NCBI GenBank assembly: GCA_038227745.1
Contig: JBBRPS010000373.1
Coordinates: 1 to 9,778, forward strand
DNA from: DASPXY01 sp038227745
GTDB taxonomy: Bacteria; Planctomycetota; Planctomycetia; Gemmatales; Gemmataceae
Direction of reading: 5' to 3'
DNA: 9,778 bases
The number at the start of each line of letters is the position of its first letter. Within the stretch, counting starts at the first letter, position 1. Under the pieces are notes generated by a model. That model ran no database searches. It was not told where the DNA came from and saw only the letters and a program-made list of their open reading frames with translations. Below, piece after piece: positions 1-5,728 of the stretch. The translations under genes were made by a program, and so were the position numbers.

Positions 1-551
1 AGGGCGAGGCGGCCATCGGGGCTGAACGCTACCGATTTCACCCAGCCCGTGTGCCCCTCGAAGGAGCGGAGGCAGCGGCCGCTGGCCACCTCCCACAGCC
101 GCACCGTCTTGTCATCACTCCTCGAGAGGGCGAGGCGGCCGTCGGGGCTGAACGCCACCTGGCCCGTGTGCCCCTCGAAGGAGCGGAGGCAAGCGCCGCT
201 GGCCATCTCCCACAGCCGCAGTGTCTTGTCCTCACTCATGGAGAGGGCGAGCCGGCCGTCGGGGCTCAATGCCACCGAGTACACCGATTCCGTGTGCCCC
301 TTGAGAGCGCTGAGGCAGGCGCCACTGGCCACCTCCCACAGCCGCACCGTCCGGTCAAGGCCCCCCGAGAGGGCGAGCCGGCCGTCGGGGCTCAATGCCA
401 CCGAGAACACTGGGCCCGTGTGCCCCTGGAGGGAGCGGAGGCAGCGGCCGCTGCCTACCTCCCACAGCCGCACCGTTGCGTCCCAGCTGCCCGAGAGGGC
501 GAGGCGGCCGTCGGGGCTGAACGCCACCGAATTCACCCCGCCCGTGTGCCC
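1..551 (-). repeat. Tandem 126-bp WD40-encoding repeats (about 4.4 units)
   Basis: Units begin at the codon for G of GHT, at 551, 425, 299, 173 and 56 reading leftwards. The unit lengths are 126, 126, 126 and 117 bp, and the last unit is cut by the edge. The units are nearly identical in DNA as well as protein, so they look like recent duplications. The 117-bp unit (173-57) lacks exactly three codons: GHTGQVAFSPDG instead of GHTG.V.SVAFSPDG. This removes part of a blade strand without changing the frame. Confidence 0.9.
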
Positions 552-989
552 CTCGAAGGAGCGGGGAAGTTGCTCGGAAGGGTCACTCATGGATCGCGCC
601 AGGGCCAGCGCGGCAGTGATTCCAGCCCGGTTCGTGCCCGCCTCGATGGCCTTGCTCAGCAATTGAACCGCTGCCTGCGCATCGACGCGTTCCAGGTGAA
701 CCAGCCCCAGGAGGTAGTCCACGCGCACAGCATCGGCGGACGAGGCGCGGACTTCCCGCAACTTGAGCAGCAGGTTCTGGTCCGTCATCCGCGCCGAACG
801 CCACTGGATGAGGCCCCAGTTGTACGTGGCTTCGGGATGGTGTGGGTCCACACCCAGGGCCTCTTGCCACTTCTTTTCCGCCGCTTCCTGCTTTCCCAGA
901 TGCACGAGCGACACCGCCTGATTGTTGCGCGTATCTGCAAGTAATTCTGCGGGATTCGGCTTCTCGCGCGGATAGGGCTGTCCCGTCAC
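1..989 (-). CDS. TPR-WD40 repeat segment, C-terminal part of a split kinase (partial, runs off left edge)
   Basis: The frame is open for 329 codons from a GTG that directly follows the TAG of the upstream kinase, and it continues past the window edge. Residues about 3-15 (GQPYPREKPNPAE) form a linker. Residues about 22-64 form a TPR-like helix pair (NNQAVSLVHLGKQEAA, then DPHHPEATYNWGL). From residue 147 there are WD40 repeats of the type GHTG..SVAFSPDGRLALS...TVRLWEVASG. The likely role is protein-protein interaction by a beta-propeller in the cytoplasm, attached to the kinase as in many planctomycete kinase-TPR-WD40 proteins. It is in the same frame as the kinase, with no spacer and no Shine-Dalgarno sequence before the GTG. 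Independent translation is therefore doubtful, and this is most likely the back half of a gene interrupted by a nonsense codon. The WD40 identity is secure; whether the segment is expressed is not. Confidence 0.82.
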   Translation of the reverse strand, partial: MTGQPYPREKPNPAELLADTRNNQAVSLVHLGKQEAAEKKWQEALGVDPHHPEATYNWGLIQWRSARMTDQNLLLKLREVRASSADAVRVDYLLGLVHLERVDAQAAVQLLSKAIEAGTNRAGITAALALARSMSDPSEQLPRSFEGHTGGVNSVAFSPDGRLALSGSWDATVRLWEVGSGRCLRSLQGHTGPVFSVALSPDGRLALSGGLDRTVRLWEVASGACLSALKGHTESVYSVALSPDGRLALSMSEDKTLRLWEMASGACLRSFEGHTGQVAFSPDGRLALSRSDDKTVRLWEVASGRCLRSFEGHTGWVKSVAFSPDGRLA

Positions 990-2177
990 CTACTGGTAGA
1001 TGGTCTGCAGCGCATCCGCCACCTGCATCAGGTCGTGCGGGCGATCCTCCGGCCGTTTCTGCAAGCAGGTACTCAGCAAGTCCTTCACGGCGGACGGCAT
1101 CGACGGCAAGTGCGGCTCGTCCGGCTCGCGCTGCAAGCCGAGATGGGCCACCTGTCCGCCCGGCCAGACGATCTTGCCCAGGAACATGTGCAACACGCTC
1201 ACCGCCCACGACCATACATCCGTCCGCCGCGTCAGCTTGGGCCAGCGCTCGCTCGGGATCCCGCCCTTCTTCTTGGCCATGATGTCGGCCTGCTCCGGGG
1301 AGCAGAAAGCCGCGGTCATCATGCCCGCGCCTGTTGCCAGCAGCGTTTGCTCGGCCGCCCCGTGATCCACTTCTCCCGATGCAACCGCCTTGGCGCCAGC
1401 CAGTCCGAAGTCGGTGACCTTGGCGACGCCGTCCGCCGTCAGCATCACGTTGAGCGGCTTGACGTCCTGGTGGATGAGGCCCAGGCCGTGGACGTAGTGC
1501 AGTCCCCACGCCGTCTGGATGGCGACGTCCAGGATACGTCCCAGAGCCGCCTGCAACCCGCCCTCATATAGCCGCGGCACCTTCGGCATGCCCTCGTCCA
1601 GGCGCTTCGGCTTCGAGGCGATCCACTCCTGAAGCGTGCCGCCATCGACATACTCGATGAAGACGCGCGGCACGCCGCCCAGCACGCGGACGTAGTGGCA
1701 GGCCACGATGTTCGGGTGTAGGCCGATCGTATCGACCCACTGCTCCGCTTCCGTCGTGAAGTTCTCGATGTCCCTGGCGCTGGTGGACTTCGTCGGCAGG
1801 ACGGACTTGACGGCCAGATCCTTGCTCCACTCCAGGTGCCGGACGAGGTTGACGCGGCCCATGCCGCCCTCGGCGTAACCCTTTTCCGTCCCGGGAAGCT
1901 TCATCACCTTGTACAGGTCGAGGATGATGTCGCCAGGCTCCCAGTTGAGCGGAATGCCGTCCTCGCCGCGCGGCCGCTCCTTGGCTGCGACCGGCTCCTT
2001 CGGCACAGGGGCGGCAGGCGCGGGCGGTTCGACGCCATCGACTGGCTTGCCAGCGGATGCTTCGTCGAGGACAATCGTGGCGCCACACTTCTTGCATTTC
2101 GCTTTCTTTCCGCGGAGCGCTTCCTCGATCTTGTAGCGCGCCGAACACCGCGGACAGGGAACGATGACAACGGCCAT
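990..2177 (-). CDS. Ser/Thr protein kinase with N-terminal zinc ribbon
   Basis: A 395-aa Hanks-type kinase that transfers phosphate from ATP to protein Ser/Thr. Residues 8-31 carry CPRC...CKKC, a small zinc ribbon of the MJ0042 type, followed by a Pro/Ala-rich linker (about 48-68). The kinase domain shows the Gly-rich loop (GGMGRVNLV, about 104-112), the ATP lysine in LAVKSV (K124), a helix-C glutamate (about E143), the catalytic loop HQDVKPLN (236-243), DFG (256-258), SPEQ (293-296), DVWSWA and a final RPEDRP. The catalytic-loop Arg of HRD is Gln, so this is a non-RD kinase. No membrane segment is visible. I chose the ATG at 2177 because GAGG lies about 5-6 nt upstream; a GTG at 2183 is the alternative start. 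The TAG stop is followed in frame by the TPR-WD40 segment, so the gene is probably a truncated kinase-TPR-WD40 fusion. Confidence 0.9.
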   Translation of the reverse strand: MAVVIVPCPRCSARYKIEEALRGKKAKCKKCGATIVLDEASAGKPVDGVEPPAPAAPVPKEPVAAKERPRGEDGIPLNWEPGDIILDLYKVMKLPGTEKGYAEGGMGRVNLVRHLEWSKDLAVKSVLPTKSTSARDIENFTTEAEQWVDTIGLHPNIVACHYVRVLGGVPRVFIEYVDGGTLQEWIASKPKRLDEGMPKVPRLYEGGLQAALGRILDVAIQTAWGLHYVHGLGLIHQDVKPLNVMLTADGVAKVTDFGLAGAKAVASGEVDHGAAEQTLLATGAGMMTAAFCSPEQADIMAKKKGGIPSERWPKLTRRTDVWSWAVSVLHMFLGKIVWPGGQVAHLGLQREPDEPHLPSMPSAVKDLLSTCLQKRPEDRPHDLMQVADALQTIYQ

Positions 2178-2525
2178 GACCACCTCGCCAGCAACCGGGC
2201 GCTCGCGCCGCGAACCGGGGAGCGACCTCGCCCCATTCTCCCTGCGCCGCGAGCGTTTGTCGAGTCCCTACTTCATTTCGGGCCTCATCTCTCTATTCGG
2301 GGACTTTCGGCCGCGTGGGGAAAAATGGGCGTGGAAAATCTTTCGGGAGCGTCCCCCGAATGCGTGTAACCGCGATGCGCAGTCCTCGGAGCGAAGCGCG
2401 TCGGTATACTTGACGCGGAATCGTTCAGGCAACGGTGAGCGGCGCTCGCCTTGCGCCTCACGAGGCTGCCGCGTTGACCGCAAGGCGATGCTGCCATGTG
2501 GTCGGGCGGCTGCGGGAGACGCGCC
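2178..2525. other. Divergent intergenic region between kinase and Rpn-like gene
   Basis: About 350 bp between two divergent genes, with no convincing ORF of its own. It should hold the promoters of both. The only promoter-like element I can point to is GGTATACT at 2403-2410 on the plus strand. No good -35 box is visible at the usual distance, and no hairpin or RNA gene was recognised. Confidence 0.5.
2403..2410 (+). promoter_or_regulatory. Candidate -10 element (GGTATACT) for the Rpn-like gene
   Basis: TATACT at 2405-2410 is one mismatch from the TATAAT consensus and lies about 115 nt before the chosen start at 2526. The same GGTA(T/G)ACT octamer recurs at 4737 and 5714 in front of other genes. 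No clear -35 box is seen, so this call is tentative. Confidence 0.35.
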
Positions 2526-3542
2526 ATGGCGGACTACGACGACGCGGAACGGCACGCTCTCCAGGAGGTGGAGCCGGAGGACCAGCTCAAATGGCTGCTG
2601 GAGGAAGTGGACGAGGACTTGAGGTTCTTCGGCTGGCTGCAAACGCAGCTGGCGCCGCCGCCCGGCGTGCCGCAGTTGCGCTGCGACTGCGTGGCGGGCC
2701 TGCGTTCGCGCAGCGGCACGCAACCGCCGTGGGCCTGCCTGATCGAGGCGCAGGGCCAGCCGCTCGCAGGCATGGCCGTGTGGATGACGATCTACCTCGG
2801 GCTGTTGCACAACCTGCTGCGCTACGATGGCCGCGACCCCTTCCAGATGATGGGCGTGATTCTCAACCTCAGTGAGGGCGAACTGAGCCACGCCGTCCAC
2901 TGGCGCGTCCCCCTCAAGAAGCAGACCTCTGCCGCCGCCGACGCCGGGCCACCTTCCTCCGGCCCGTCGCCGGCGCCAGCCCCGGGCGTCACGTGCGCGT
3001 TCATCATCAAGAACGTGCGCAAGGAGAGCGCCGAGAAGACCTTGGACCGAATCGACCGCGGCGAACTCGGCTTGTGCATTCTGGTGTGGCTTCCTCTAAT
3101 GGTAGGGGCCGACAAGCCAGAAATCGTCCGTCGCTGGCGCGACCTGGCGATGCGGCAGAAGCAGTTACATCTGTCCGGCAATTACGGCGTCCTGGCGCTG
3201 GTGTTCGCCGACATGGCCGACCGCAAGCAACTCTGGAAAACCGGGTTGGAGGGCTTCAACATGCAAGAATCCACGATTATGCGCGAATGGCGCGAGGAAG
3301 CAAAGAAGAAGGGCAGGGAAGAGGGCACGCTGACGACGGCGCGAGCAGCGGTGGTGAACGTGCTGCAAGCGCGGTTTCCGGAAACGCCTGTGTCGGAAGG
3401 TGTTCGCTCCGCGCTGGAGAAGAACGTGGACGTCCGGCAACTGACCGACTGGCATCGCGAGGCCGTCTTGACCATGTCTCTCGCCGACTTCGAGCATTTC
3501 CTCGCCCCACCCGGAAACTTTTTCTCGCCGCCGGCTACTTGA
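2526..3542 (+). CDS. Rpn/PD-(D/E)XK nuclease-like (transposase-related) family protein
   Basis: 338 aa. The layout resembles the planctomycete Rpn-like family of PD-(D/E)XK proteins related to recombination-promoting nucleases. Residues 50-58 (QLRCDCVAG) would supply the acidic residue D54 and residues 72-78 (LIEAQGQ) the ExQ motif, E74 and Q76, in place of ExK. A hydrophobic beta/alpha core follows (about 85-115), then a low-complexity Ala/Pro linker (136-154), then a second conserved part. That part ends in a charged helix, MREWREEAKKKGREEG (252-267), and a C-terminal segment (LQARFPETPVS...LTDWHREAVL), both typical of this family. The start at 2526 is preferred over the ATG at 2496 because GGGAG at 2514-2518 is 7 nt upstream. 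Family members are often multicopy. Whether this one cuts DNA is unknown. Confidence 0.68.
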   Translation: MADYDDAERHALQEVEPEDQLKWLLEEVDEDLRFFGWLQTQLAPPPGVPQLRCDCVAGLRSRSGTQPPWACLIEAQGQPLAGMAVWMTIYLGLLHNLLRYDGRDPFQMMGVILNLSEGELSHAVHWRVPLKKQTSAAADAGPPSSGPSPAPAPGVTCAFIIKNVRKESAEKTLDRIDRGELGLCILVWLPLMVGADKPEIVRRWRDLAMRQKQLHLSGNYGVLALVFADMADRKQLWKTGLEGFNMQESTIMREWREEAKKKGREEGTLTTARAAVVNVLQARFPETPVSEGVRSALEKNVDVRQLTDWHREAVLTMSLADFEHFLAPPGNFFSPPAT

Positions 3543-3592
3543 GATCACCGGCTCACCGGAGTATCTTGATCCGCTGAATGCAACCCCATCGC

Positions 3593-3598
3593 AGGAGG
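3593..3598 (+). promoter_or_regulatory. Shine-Dalgarno AGGAGG deciding the sigma factor start
   Basis: A perfect AGGAGG lies 9 nt before the ATG at 3608. The in-frame ATG at 3578, 30 bp upstream, has no such site, so 3608 is the start. Confidence 0.75.
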
Positions 3599-3607
3599 GT
3601 TTCGACG

Positions 3608-4330
3608 ATGCCCGCGACCTCTTCGGCGCGCTTTCCGGCGACGGCCTGGAGCTGCCTCGAGGCCGTCCGCGATCCGCAACACCCGAAGTACGTCACCGCC
3701 GTCAACCGCCTCATCACGACCTACTGGCGGCCGGTCTTCTGCTTCCTCCGCAAGAAATACCCTGCCGCCCCGGACCTCGAAGGGCTGACGCAACAGTTCT
3801 TCCTCACGCTGGTCACGAAGGGCTGGGTCGCACGGGTGGATCCGACGCGCGGCCGGTTCCGCGATTTTCTGTGGAAGATCCTCAGCCGCTTCGCCTTTGA
3901 CCAGATCGCCCGCGCCCCCCAGCAGGTCCAGTTCGAGCAGCGCTTCGTGTCCGTCCACAGTCTGATGGAAGACAGCGACCGCTCCTACGAGCCGGCCGGG
4001 GACGAAACGCCCGAGGAAGCGTTCGACAAGGCATGGAAGACCGCCCTGCTGCAGACCGTCCGCCGCAACCTCGAAGCGCACTACGCGGCCGCGTCCGACC
4101 CCGAGGAGCGGCAGCGCTACGCGATCTTCGCCGCGCTGCACTTCGTCGAACGCGCCGACGACCGACCGACTCAGGACGCCCTCGCCGCTCGCTTCGGCAT
4201 CACCCGCGATCAGGTGAGATACGCGGTGGAACAGGTACGGAAGCGCTCCGAACGGCTGCTGCGCCAGGAGATCCGCGATCAAGTCGGGGCGGAAGAGGAC
4301 GTGGAGGATGAGATCCGGAAGCTGTTGTGA
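3608..4330 (+). CDS. ECF-like RNA polymerase sigma factor (planctomycete type)
   Basis: 240 aa. It directs RNA polymerase to a specific set of promoters. The N-terminus (RFPATAWSCLEAV, 8-20) and region 2 (YWRPVFCFLRKKY, 39-51; DLEGLTQQFFLTLVTKGWVARVDPTRGRFRDFL, about 56-88) match the planctomycete sigma family that carries a 'DLTQ.FF..L' and 'RGRFR.FL' core. A linker (about 115-140) leads to region 4: an HTH at about 186-213 (RPTQDALAARFGITRDQVRYAVEQVRKR), followed by LLRQEIRDQV and an acidic tail (EEDVEDEIRKLL). No anti-sigma gene or membrane domain lies next to it. In this phylum such sigma factors often sit near WD40-kinase genes, as here. I see no truncation. Confidence 0.85.
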   Translation: MPATSSARFPATAWSCLEAVRDPQHPKYVTAVNRLITTYWRPVFCFLRKKYPAAPDLEGLTQQFFLTLVTKGWVARVDPTRGRFRDFLWKILSRFAFDQIARAPQQVQFEQRFVSVHSLMEDSDRSYEPAGDETPEEAFDKAWKTALLQTVRRNLEAHYAAASDPEERQRYAIFAALHFVERADDRPTQDALAARFGITRDQVRYAVEQVRKRSERLLRQEIRDQVGAEEDVEDEIRKLL

Positions 4331-4736
4331 CCGGGGCTTCGGCGAGACGATCCCGCGCCACGAACACGGCGACCGACCTAGCCTCCCGGAAGCGTAGCCC
4401 GAGGTTTCTCGTTGCCGAACGTGCCGCTTTCCGGACGGCCCTGGAGATAAACCGCCGACCAGCCGATTACATGTCAGCGGCTCTTCCTTGCACGGCTGTC
4501 CCAGTCCCTATTTGGGAATGGCCCAGTGCTGATTCGGGACCGCCACCTTTTCGCAGCCGGCCTCACTTCCCGCCGAACTCGCCCAGCGCCAGTTCGCCGT
4601 TCGTGGGCGCCCCGTCGTCGGGCCAGTCCTCGAAGCGGACTGGCACAAAGCCATTTTTTCCAGGTTTTTTGCTGATATTCCGCAGTGCAGTGCAGGACGG
4701 ATGCAGGAAATCGGTGGAACCTGGAAGAATCTGTGG
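4331..4736. other. Roughly 400-bp gene-poor stretch with a possible coding remnant
   Basis: No intact gene is visible. It contains a minus-strand, high-GC3 stretch of 27 codons (4563-4646, listed separately). It also has two diverged 22-bp direct repeats starting CCCAGT at 4500 and 4522, about 15/22 identical. The sequence becomes A/T-richer from about 4647 to 4690. This composition change and the remnant suggest decayed or inserted DNA. Confidence 0.5.
4563..4646 (-). pseudogene. Possible C-terminal remnant of a lost minus-strand gene
   Basis: Reading from a GTG at 4646 gives 27 residues beginning VPVRFEDWPDDG and ending ALGEFGGK before TGA. Almost every codon ends in G or C (about 25 of 27), as in the real genes of this window. 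The codons just upstream in the same frame turn A-rich and AT-ending. That fits the 3' end of an old gene whose body has been deleted. The family is not recognised, and a chance open frame cannot be excluded. Confidence 0.3.
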
Positions 4737-4744
4737 GGTATACT
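4737..4744 (+). promoter_or_regulatory. Candidate -10 element (GGTATACT) for the interrupted sigma-like gene
   Basis: TATACT at 4739-4744 lies 36 nt before the ATG at 4781. Because the promoter would sit inside the longer open frame that begins at 4685, it argues for a start at 4781 or at TTG 4754. A weak -35 candidate, TGGAAC, is at 4715-4720 with an 18-nt spacer. Confidence 0.45.
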
Positions 4745-4862
4745 GCCGCCCGCTTGAAAACCGCCCCCGACATCGCTGCCATGCAGGAGGCGTTTGAGCA
4801 GGCCCTTCTCCGCATGAAGACGGTCGCTCGCTTTCGTCTTCGCCACCTCGACGCGGAAAGCA

Positions 4863-4870
4863 AAGAAGAA
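4863..4870. repeat. Target-site duplication, left copy (AAGAAGAA)
   Basis: Identical to 4984-4991 on the other side of the element. Removing the element and one copy restores the host gene frame. The sequence is simple (AAG units), so its exact borders could slip by 3 bp. Confidence 0.75.
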
Positions 4871-4892
4871 CAACGAGCCGACAACTTGCTAA
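4871..4892 (+). repeat. Left terminal inverted repeat of the 113-bp element
   Basis: 22 bp, matching the reverse complement of 4962-4983 at 18 positions. The mismatches are at repeat positions 4, 6, 15 and 17. Confidence 0.82.
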
Positions 4893-4961
4893 CGCGCTCG
4901 AACTCGCGACCGGCGTTCATCGAGAAAATCGCACCCATACTGTACAGCAGATCCCTAGCAA

Positions 4962-4983
4962 TTAGCGACTTGTCGGCCCATTG
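4962..4983 (-). repeat. Right terminal inverted repeat of the 113-bp element
   Basis: 22 bp. Read on the minus strand it begins CAATGGGCCGACAAG and ends GCTAA, pairing with the left end. Confidence 0.82.
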
Positions 4984-4991
4984 AAGAAGAA
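4984..4991. repeat. Target-site duplication, right copy (AAGAAGAA)
   Basis: Identical to 4863-4870. The reading frame of the rebuilt gene resumes at GCC 4992. Confidence 0.75.
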
Positions 4992-5455
4992 GCCATCGCC
5001 GAAGTTCTCGCCGTCTGCTGGGAGCAATTCCGCCGCCTGATGGAACGCGGAAGAGACCCGACGCCCTTCGTGCAGAAGCTCGCCGAGTTCGCCACGCGAC
5101 GTGTTCGGTCCGGCCGTCTGTTCGCGGGCGCGCGTCTTCGTGACGTCCTTTCACCGATGCACCGACCCGATTGCCAAGTCGAGTCGCTGACGTTCGAGGA
5201 AGACGACCACGTGAATCCCTTGCTGATCGACGCCCTGACCGACCGAAAAACCCCGTCGCCGCCGGACGAAGCAGCTGCACGGATCGACTTCGCCGACTGG
5301 TTAGCAACGCTCGACTGGAGGAAGCGGCACGCCATGCAGCAGATGGCCCGAGGCTGGAACACGGTGGATGTCAGGAAGCGCGAGGGCGTCACCGGTGGAG
5401 CGATCTCCATGATGAGGCAGAAGCTCGCCGAGTCGTGCCCTTTCCTGAACGACTG

Positions 5456-5713
5456 ATGGAAGAAGACATTCACTCCGAGGTGAAGCGACTGCTGGACGCC
5501 TCCGAGCGCCTCTACGAAGAGGAGGTCGCCGTAATCCGCGAGCGGTTGCGTCCCGAGTTCGAGGCGCTTCTGGGACTACCGGAGGAGGAATTTCAGAGGC
5601 GCCGCTACGAGTTGCATCTGAAGGAAGAGGAATACCTGGCCGGGCCGACGACGGAATGGTATCTGCGGACCTGGCGGATCTGCGAGTGGTGCCGCAAGAA
5701 CGGGATCGGGTGA
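5456..5713 (+). CDS. Small acidic hypothetical protein (85 aa), coupled to the sigma-like gene
   Basis: The ATG at 5456 shares its A with the TGA of the preceding sigma-like frame (TGATG), a classic arrangement for translational coupling. The protein starts MEEDIHSEVKRLL and is charged and helical (ERLYEEEVAVIRERL, EFEALLGLPEEEFQRRRYEL). It ends with an aromatic/Cys segment (TEWYLRTWRICEWCRKNGIG). It has no signal peptide or membrane segment. I do not recognise the family. The coupling suggests it was made in step with the regulator and may be its partner, but that is inference. Because the insertion breaks the upstream frame, its translation may now depend on restart within that gene. A longer open frame reaching back to 5171 is a shadow of the sigma-like gene. 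Confidence 0.6.
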   Translation: MEEDIHSEVKRLLDASERLYEEEVAVIRERLRPEFEALLGLPEEEFQRRRYELHLKEEEYLAGPTTEWYLRTWRICEWCRKNGIG

Positions 5714-5721
5714 GGTAGACT
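5714..5721 (+). promoter_or_regulatory. Candidate -10 element (GGTAGACT) giving a leaderless start at 5729
   Basis: TAGACT ends 7 nt before the ATG at 5729, so transcription would begin at or next to the start codon. This spacing is identical to that of the AbiEi-like gene at 7369. No -35 box is visible at 17 nt. Confidence 0.4.
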
Positions 5722-5728
5722 GCCCGCG

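Larger units (their letters stand above)
4871..4983. mobile_element. 113-bp MITE-like element with terminal inverted repeats
   Basis: The two ends (4871-4892 and 4962-4983) are inverted copies matching at 18 of 22 positions, sharing GCCGACAA and GCTAA. The element begins CAA and ends TTG. It is flanked by an exact 8-bp duplication, AAGAAGAA, at 4863-4870 and 4984-4991. It carries no ORF that could encode a transposase, so it would need one supplied from elsewhere, as MITEs do. It sits inside an otherwise continuous gene and causes a frameshift. The 8-bp duplication is compatible with several DDE transposase families, and I cannot assign one. Confidence 0.82.
4781..5456 (+). pseudogene. Sigma-factor-like/HTH gene disrupted by a 113-bp insertion
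   Basis: As it stands, translation from 4781 gives 67 residues ending in a TGA at 4982-4984. The rest of the protein (..AIAEVLAVCWEQFRRLMERG.. to LAESCPFLND) is in another frame, from about 4992 to the TGA at 5454-5456. Removing 121 bp (the element plus one 8-bp target copy) joins ..RHLDAESKEE to AIAEVLAVCW.. in frame and yields 184 aa without stops. The rebuilt protein resembles a planctomycete sigma-like family: an RFRLRHLDAESKEEAIAEV helix region, VQKLAEFATRRVRSGR, RDVLSP, then a C-terminal HTH (WRKRHAMQQMARGWNTVDV, VTGGAISMMRQKL). It probably had a regulatory DNA-binding role. An internal ATG at 5040 could restart a 138-aa C-terminal fragment. Its stop overlaps the next start (TGATG). Confidence 0.78.

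Noticed and set aside
1..551. CRISPR array suggested by regular 126-bp repetition
   Set aside because: Units are contiguous, protein-coding WD40 repeats with no unique spacers and the wrong unit size.
51..944. Long plus-strand open frame (297 codons) over the WD40/TPR region
   Set aside because: It is the antisense shadow of the WD40-TPR frame. The apparent repeats in it only reflect the tandem repeats, while the minus strand gives clear WD40 and TPR signatures.
583..1509. 308-codon minus-strand frame overlapping the kinase and the TPR segment
   Set aside because: Out of frame with both; Gly/Ala/Arg-rich with no motif. The kinase motifs lie in the 990-2177 frame. It also does not bridge the TAG as a genuine frameshift product, because its sequence has no kinase or TPR signature.
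2405..2430. TTGACG at 2410-2415 as a -35 box
   Set aside because: No acceptable -10 hexamer is found 16-18 nt downstream. The overlapping TATACT as a -10 is the better reading.
3545..4282. 245-codon minus-strand frame opposite the sigma factor
   Set aside because: Shadow of a GC-rich gene. The plus strand shows sigma region 2 and 4 motifs and a strong Shine-Dalgarno sequence.
4496..4540. Hairpin TCCC-TATTT-GGGA as a terminator after the sigma factor
   Set aside because: Only a 4-bp stem, about 170 bp from the stop, with no T-run.
4474..5307. 277-codon minus-strand frame across the interrupted gene and the MITE
   Set aside because: Arg/Ser-rich low-complexity translation with no motif. It spans the insertion only because minus-strand stops are rare in GC-rich DNA.
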